Assembly (NCBI GenBank): GCA_947624855.1
Contig: CANQMC010000054.1
Span: forward strand, 1 to 8,150
DNA length: 8,150 nucleotides
From: an uncultured Bacilli bacterium
GTDB lineage: Bacteria; Bacillota_I; Bacilli_A; RF39; UBA660
Direction: 5' to 3'
Every line of letters starts with the position of its first letter. Position 1 is the first letter of the stretch. The position numbers and the translations under genes are program-made. Below the pieces are notes generated by a model. The model was not told the origin of the DNA. It worked only from the letters and a program-made list of their open reading frames with translations, and did no database searches. Shown here in pieces: positions 4,536 through 8,150 of the stretch.

Positions 4536-4796
4536 ATGAAAGTTAAAAAAATTCCTATGCGGACTTGTGTTGTTACTAAAGAAAAATTAGAAAAAAGAGA
4601 GTTACTTAGAATTGTTAGAACTCCTAATAAAGAAATAATTATAGATTTAACAGGTAAAGCAAATGGTCGAGGAGCTTATTTAAAAAAAGATAAAGAAGTA
4701 ATAAATAAAGCTAAAAAAAGTAAAATAATAGATAGAATACTTGAAATAGAAATACCTGATGAGATATATGAAGAGGCTTTAAAAGTATGTGAATAA
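4536..4796 (+). CDS. ylxR: YlxR/RnpM family RNA-binding protein
   Basis: An 86-residue protein of the YlxR family; in Bacillus it has been reported to bind RNase P RNA and modulate RNase P activity (name RnpM). Family features are the KKIPMRTCVVT start (4-14), RELLRIVR (21-28) and the hallmark NGRGAYL (43-49), followed by a Lys-rich helix. It is basic, as expected for RNA binding. It starts 3 bases after the nusA stop; AAGAGGGA (4516-4523) is a rather distant ribosome binding site, so re-initiation after nusA probably matters. The ylxQ gene for an L7Ae-like protein, usually next in Bacillus, is missing. Confidence 0.93.
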   Translation: MKVKKIPMRTCVVTKEKLEKRELLRIVRTPNKEIIIDLTGKANGRGAYLKKDKEVINKAKKSKIIDRILEIEIPDEIYEEALKVCE

Positions 4797-4811
4797 GAAA
4801 GGAGCTTAATT

Positions 4812-6917
4812 ATGAGTGTAAAAGAATATGCACTTGATGTTAATTTAAGTGTGGCAGAAGTATTAAAAAAGTGTAATGATTTAGGAATAGAAGTTAAAAA
4901 TGGTGATGATATTTTAAGTGATGAGGATATTATATCTTTAGATAATGCCATTAATTTAATTTTAGAAAATGAAACTTTTGAAGAAGAAGATACTATTGAT
5001 GAAGTAGTAGATGCTATTGTAGAAAGTTCTAATATGACTAAAAATATTAATATAACAGATAAAAAACAAAAATTAAAAAAGAAAAAAGATCAAACTGATA
5101 GTAAAGATTATTCTCGTTTAAGAAAAGAAATGTATAAAAATAAAGATAAATTAATGAAAAATACCAAAGATGAAAATATTGTTCTTTATAAAGATAATAT
5201 GACAGTGGGAGAACTTGCTAATAGTTTAGATGTTAGTGGTACCGATATTATTAAAAAATTAATGATGAATGGAGTAATGCTTTCATTAAATAATGTTATT
5301 GATTTTGAATCAGCTGAAATTGTAGCTTTAGATTATAATAAAACTTTAAAAAGAGAAGAAACTCAAGATGTAGCTAATTTTGAAGAATTTGAAATAATTG
5401 ATAAAGAAGAGGATTTAGAACCAAGACCACCAATTGTAACTATTATGGGTCATGTTGATCATGGAAAAACAACACTTTTAGATTATATAAGAAATTCTCA
5501 TGTGGTTGAAGGAGAATTTGGAGGAATTACTCAACATATTGGGGCTTATCAAATTGATTCTAATGGTCATAAAATAACTTTTATTGATACTCCAGGTCAT
5601 GCTGCTTTTACGGAAATGCGAGCTAGAGGGGCTAGCGTAACCGATATTGTTATTATTATAGTGGCCGCTGATGATGGAGTAATGCCTCAAACTAAAGAAG
5701 CAGTTGAACATGCTTTAAGTGCGAATGTTCCGATAATCGTTGCGGTTAATAAAATTGATAAACCAAATGCTAATCCCGATAAAATAATGACAGAAATGGC
5801 CGAAATTAATATTACCCCTGAAGCTTGGGGTGGGAATGTTCCTTTTATAAATATTTCTGCTCATACAGGTGAAGGAATTCCAGAACTTTTAGAAACTATT
5901 TTAGCATTAAGTGAAATGGCCGAATTAAAAGCTAATCCTAATCGATATGCAATGGGTTCTGTAATTGAATCACGTCAAGATAAAAATGTAGGAGGTATTG
6001 CTAGTTTATTAATTTTAAATGGAACATTAAGATTAGGAGATCCTATAGTGGTCGGTACTACTTATGGTAAAGTTAGAACAATGAAAAATGATCAAGGAGA
6101 AAATGTAACTTTAGCTTTACCAGGAACTCCTGTAGAAATTACCGGTTTAAATGATAATCCTAGCGCTGGTGATAAATTTATGGCTTTTGAAACTGAAAAA
6201 GAAGCTAAAGAAATCGCCGAAAAACGTTTAAATGTTGCTAAAACTAATAAATATAAAAAAGATGTTATTTCTCTTGATGATTTATTTAGTAAAATAAATG
6301 AAGGTCAAAAAGAAATAAATGTAGTTTTAAAAGCAGATGTAAGAGGTAGTGAAGAAGCTGTTAAAAATAGTTTAATGAAAATAAATGTCGAAGGAGTAAA
6401 AATTAATGTTATTCGTTCAGGTATTGGTACTATTACCGAAAGTGATGTAGTTTTAGCTAATGCTTCTAATGCTATAATTATTGGTTTTAATGTTAGTCCT
6501 TCTAATAATACTAAAGATATGGCTAAAGAATATGGTGTTGATATTCGTTTATATACAATTATTTATAAATGTATTGAAGAAATAGAATTAGCAATGAAAG
6601 GTATGTTAGATCCAGAATTTGAAGAAAAAGTTTTAGGTAATGCCGAAATTAGAAAAATATTTAAATTTTCAAAAGTTGGTAATATTGCCGGTTCTTATAT
6701 TTTAGATGGTTTAGTTAGAAATAATGCTAATGCTAGATTAATTAGAGATGGTGTAATTGTTTATGATGGAAAGATATCTTCTATTCAAAGAGAAAAAGAT
6801 AGTGTTAAAGAGGTAAAAAAAGGTTTTGAATGTGGAATTACTTTAGATAATTATAATGATATTAAAGTTGGAGATATTATTGAATGTTATGAAATAGTGG
6901 AGGTAAAAAATGCCTAG
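4812..6917 (+). CDS. infB: Translation initiation factor IF-2
   Basis: IF-2 is the GTPase that brings initiator fMet-tRNA to the 30S subunit and promotes subunit joining. At 701 residues it is nearly the length of the Bacillus protein. An IF2-N-like helical domain covers about 2-50, an acidic then Lys-rich linker 55-115, and a second IF2-N domain about 128-178 (MTVGELANSLDV). The G domain shows G1 GHVDHGKT (213-220), G2 GGIT (237-240), G3 DTPGH (259-263), G4 NKID (313-316) and G5 SAHTG (349-353). Domains II, III and the fMet-tRNA-binding C-terminal domain follow (KVGNIAGSYILDG region, then GFECGI and DIIECYE near the end). AAAGGAG (4798-4804) precedes the ATG by 7 bases. The stop overlaps rbfA by 8 bases. 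Confidence 0.97.
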   Translation: MSVKEYALDVNLSVAEVLKKCNDLGIEVKNGDDILSDEDIISLDNAINLILENETFEEEDTIDEVVDAIVESSNMTKNINITDKKQKLKKKKDQTDSKDYSRLRKEMYKNKDKLMKNTKDENIVLYKDNMTVGELANSLDVSGTDIIKKLMMNGVMLSLNNVIDFESAEIVALDYNKTLKREETQDVANFEEFEIIDKEEDLEPRPPIVTIMGHVDHGKTTLLDYIRNSHVVEGEFGGITQHIGAYQIDSNGHKITFIDTPGHAAFTEMRARGASVTDIVIIIVAADDGVMPQTKEAVEHALSANVPIIVAVNKIDKPNANPDKIMTEMAEINITPEAWGGNVPFINISAHTGEGIPELLETILALSEMAELKANPNRYAMGSVIESRQDKNVGGIASLLILNGTLRLGDPIVVGTTYGKVRTMKNDQGENVTLALPGTPVEITGLNDNPSAGDKFMAFETEKEAKEIAEKRLNVAKTNKYKKDVISLDDLFSKINEGQKEINVVLKADVRGSEEAVKNSLMKINVEGVKINVIRSGIGTITESDVVLANASNAIIIGFNVSPSNNTKDMAKEYGVDIRLYTIIYKCIEEIELAMKGMLDPEFEEKVLGNAEIRKIFKFSKVGNIAGSYILDGLVRNNANARLIRDGVIVYDGKISSIQREKDSVKEVKKGFECGITLDNYNDIKVGDIIECYEIVEVKNA

Positions 6918-7254
6918 TCATAAAATAGATAAAATATCTAGTGATATGGCTAGAGTTATAAGTGAAATATTATTTACCGAAGCTCGAGATGAATTATTAA
7001 AAACTATTACTATTACAGGATGTAAAGTATCAAGAGATTTAGGTTATGCTAAAGTATATTTTACTTCTTTAAGTGATTTAAGTAAAGAAAAATTAGAAAA
7101 AGAAGTTAATGAAGCTGCTCCATTTATTAGAGGTTTAGTAGCGGAAAAACTTGATTTACGTCATACACCTATTTTAGAATTTAAATATGATGATTCTATT
7201 GAATATGCTAATAGAATTGAAAATATTATAAAAGAAATTCATGAACATGAATAA
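6910..7254 (+). CDS. rbfA: Ribosome-binding factor A
   Basis: RbfA binds the 30S subunit near helix 1/helix 28 and assists late 16S maturation and cold adaptation. The 114-residue KH-like protein has the family pattern: basic N-terminal helix (HKIDKISSDMARVISEIL), ITGCKVSRDLGYAKVYFTS (35-53) and the signature LRHTPILEFKYDDS (83-96). It has no C-terminal extension. TGGAGGT (6898-6904), inside the end of infB, is its ribosome binding site, and the ATG overlaps the infB stop. The last codons overlap the truB start. Confidence 0.95.
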   Translation: MPSHKIDKISSDMARVISEILFTEARDELLKTITITGCKVSRDLGYAKVYFTSLSDLSKEKLEKEVNEAAPFIRGLVAEKLDLRHTPILEFKYDDSIEYANRIENIIKEIHEHE

Positions 7255-8086
7255 AGGAATATTAATTGTAAATAAACCTAAAGATTATACCTCAAGAGAT
7301 GTAGTAAATATTATTAGTAAAGAACTTAAAATTAAAAAAGTAGGGCATACAGGAACCCTCGATCCTTTAGCTACGGGAGTTTTAGTTATTTTAATTGGTA
7401 AATATACTAAACTTGGAGAAATGCTTACAGCTTTAGATAAAGAATATATTGCCGAGATTAAAGTAGGTTTAAAAACAGATACTTTAGATATTACAGGTAA
7501 AATTTTAGAAAAAAGAAATGAAGCTTTAGATATTTTAAAAATTGAAAAAGTTATTAAATCATTTAAAGGTTTATATCATATGGAAGTACCTATTTATTCG
7601 GCAATAAAAGTTAAGGGTAAAAAATTATATCAATATGCAAGAGAGGGTATAGAAGTAAAGTTACCAATTAAAGATGTTTATATATATGATATTAATTTAA
7701 TAGATTATAAAGATAATATTATTAAGTTTCAAACGAAAGTAGAAAAAGGAACTTATATAAGAAGTTTAATAAGAGATATATGTACTAAATTAAATACTAT
7801 TGGAACAATGAATAGTTTAGTTAGAATTAAACAAGGTAATTTTAAATTAGAAGATGCTAATACAATTCAAGATATTAAAAATAATAATTTTAAATTACTT
7901 AGTGTTCAAGATGTTCTTGATATTAAAATTTATAATTTAAATGATGAAGAATATTTTAAAATTAAAAATGGTTGTAAAATTAAATTAAATTTTCAAGATA
8001 AATATTTATTATTAATGTATCAAAATGAAGAAGTAGCTATTTATCAAAAAGAGGGAGTTTATTATAAAGTTTATGTTATGTTTTAA
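7241..8086 (+). CDS. truB: tRNA pseudouridine(55) synthase TruB
   Basis: TruB makes pseudouridine 55 in the T-loop of tRNAs. The 281-residue protein has the family motifs: GILIVNKPKDYTS (6-18), VGHTGTLDPLATGVL (34-48) with the catalytic Asp at 41, KEY (68-70), VPIYSAIKVKGKKLYQYAR (116-134) and the basic KGTYIRSLIRDI (169-180). The C-terminal 60 residues correspond to a small and divergent PUA-like region. Two in-frame ATGs (7241 and 7247) lie within the end of rbfA and neither has a clear ribosome binding site, so translation probably depends on ribosomes finishing rbfA; the second start would remove two residues. It is the last gene of the operon. The ribF and rpsO genes that commonly follow are absent, with a terminator instead. 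Confidence 0.95.
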   Translation: MNMNKGILIVNKPKDYTSRDVVNIISKELKIKKVGHTGTLDPLATGVLVILIGKYTKLGEMLTALDKEYIAEIKVGLKTDTLDITGKILEKRNEALDILKIEKVIKSFKGLYHMEVPIYSAIKVKGKKLYQYAREGIEVKLPIKDVYIYDINLIDYKDNIIKFQTKVEKGTYIRSLIRDICTKLNTIGTMNSLVRIKQGNFKLEDANTIQDIKNNNFKLLSVQDVLDIKIYNLNDEEYFKIKNGCKIKLNFQDKYLLLMYQNEEVAIYQKEGVYYKVYVMF

Positions 8087-8113
8087 AAAAGAGGAATTAG
8101 TTTTCCTCTTTTT
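8086..8113. terminator. Strong bidirectional intrinsic terminator
   Basis: AAAAAGAGGAA (8086-8096) pairs perfectly with TTCCTCTTTTT (8103-8113) around a 6-base loop. Starting at the truB stop, it ends the rimP-truB operon. Read leftward it also has a T-run, fitting a convergent gene at the right edge. Confidence 0.85.
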
Positions 8114-8150
8114 CACAATTACAATGTTTACAATGTTCACAAACTTCTTC
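8097..8150 (-). CDS. C-terminal tail of a convergent gene, Cys-rich (partial)
   Basis: Read leftward from the window edge, one frame gives EEVCEHCKHCNCEKEEN and a TAA whose complement is at 8097-8099, within the loop of the shared terminator. The pattern of four Cys and two His in ten residues looks like a metal-binding tail, followed by an acidic end. A stop codon sitting in a terminator is typical for a compact genome. A second frame is also open for this short distance, so the frame is not certain. The rest of the gene lies outside the window and no function can be assigned. Confidence 0.45.
   Translation of the reverse strand, partial: EEVCEHCKHCNCEKEEN

Noticed and set aside
4676..4951. 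Leftward Ser/Ile-rich ORF opposite ylxR-infB
   Set aside because: Composition is that of an antisense reading of AT-rich coding sequence; both genes on the plus strand are firmly identified.
5478..5711. Leftward ORF opposite the IF-2 G domain
   Set aside because: Antisense to the most conserved part of infB, without a start signal.

Overview
The window comes from a very AT-rich, low-GC Gram-positive-type bacterium. AGGAGG-like ribosome binding sites, sigma-A-like promoters (TTGACA/TATAAT), stem-plus-T-run terminators and a Bacillus-like rimP-nusA-ylxR-infB-rbfA-truB order all point to Bacilli, probably one of the reduced, uncultured gut lineages near the Mollicutes. All ORFs make sense in the standard code, and no in-frame TGA has to be read as Trp. 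The taxonomic placement is inference.

Positions 1 to about 1050 hold no convincing protein gene. They contain a series of RNA-like elements: a GC-rich hairpin at the left edge; a long-stem element (124-238); a compact multi-helix RNA candidate (292-519, best read on the minus strand); a small two-hairpin transcript ending in a terminator (about 703-806); and a second long-stem element (908-1026) with a promoter in front and a terminator directly behind. The two long-stem elements share their stem sequence and may be related. This cluster is the least explained part of the window.

Positions 1049-1408 (minus) encode a small unrecognised membrane protein with a C-terminal coiled coil. Divergent from it are ysxC/engB (ribosome-assembly GTPase) and, overlapping by one base, a DnaQ-like DEDDh 3'-5' exonuclease ending in a terminator. 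A gene with its own promoter follows, encoding only a BRO-N/DinD-type N-terminal domain.

From about 3069 to 8113 there is one transcription/translation operon: rimP (only the N-terminal half of the usual protein), nusA, ylxR/rnpM, infB, rbfA and truB. Spacing is tight, with three overlapping gene junctions. The ylxQ (L7Ae-like) gene usually found between ylxR and infB in Bacillus is absent. A promoter lies inside the end of the BRO-N gene, and an intrinsic terminator sits in the leader before rimP, which suggests NusA-type autoregulation. The operon ends in a strong terminator that seems shared with a convergent gene, of which only a Cys-rich C-terminal tail is visible at the right edge. Together the operon products cover 30S maturation (RimP, RbfA), transcription termination/antitermination (NusA), RNase P-linked RNA binding (YlxR), initiation (IF-2) and tRNA U55 modification (TruB); YsxC adds 50S assembly just upstream.
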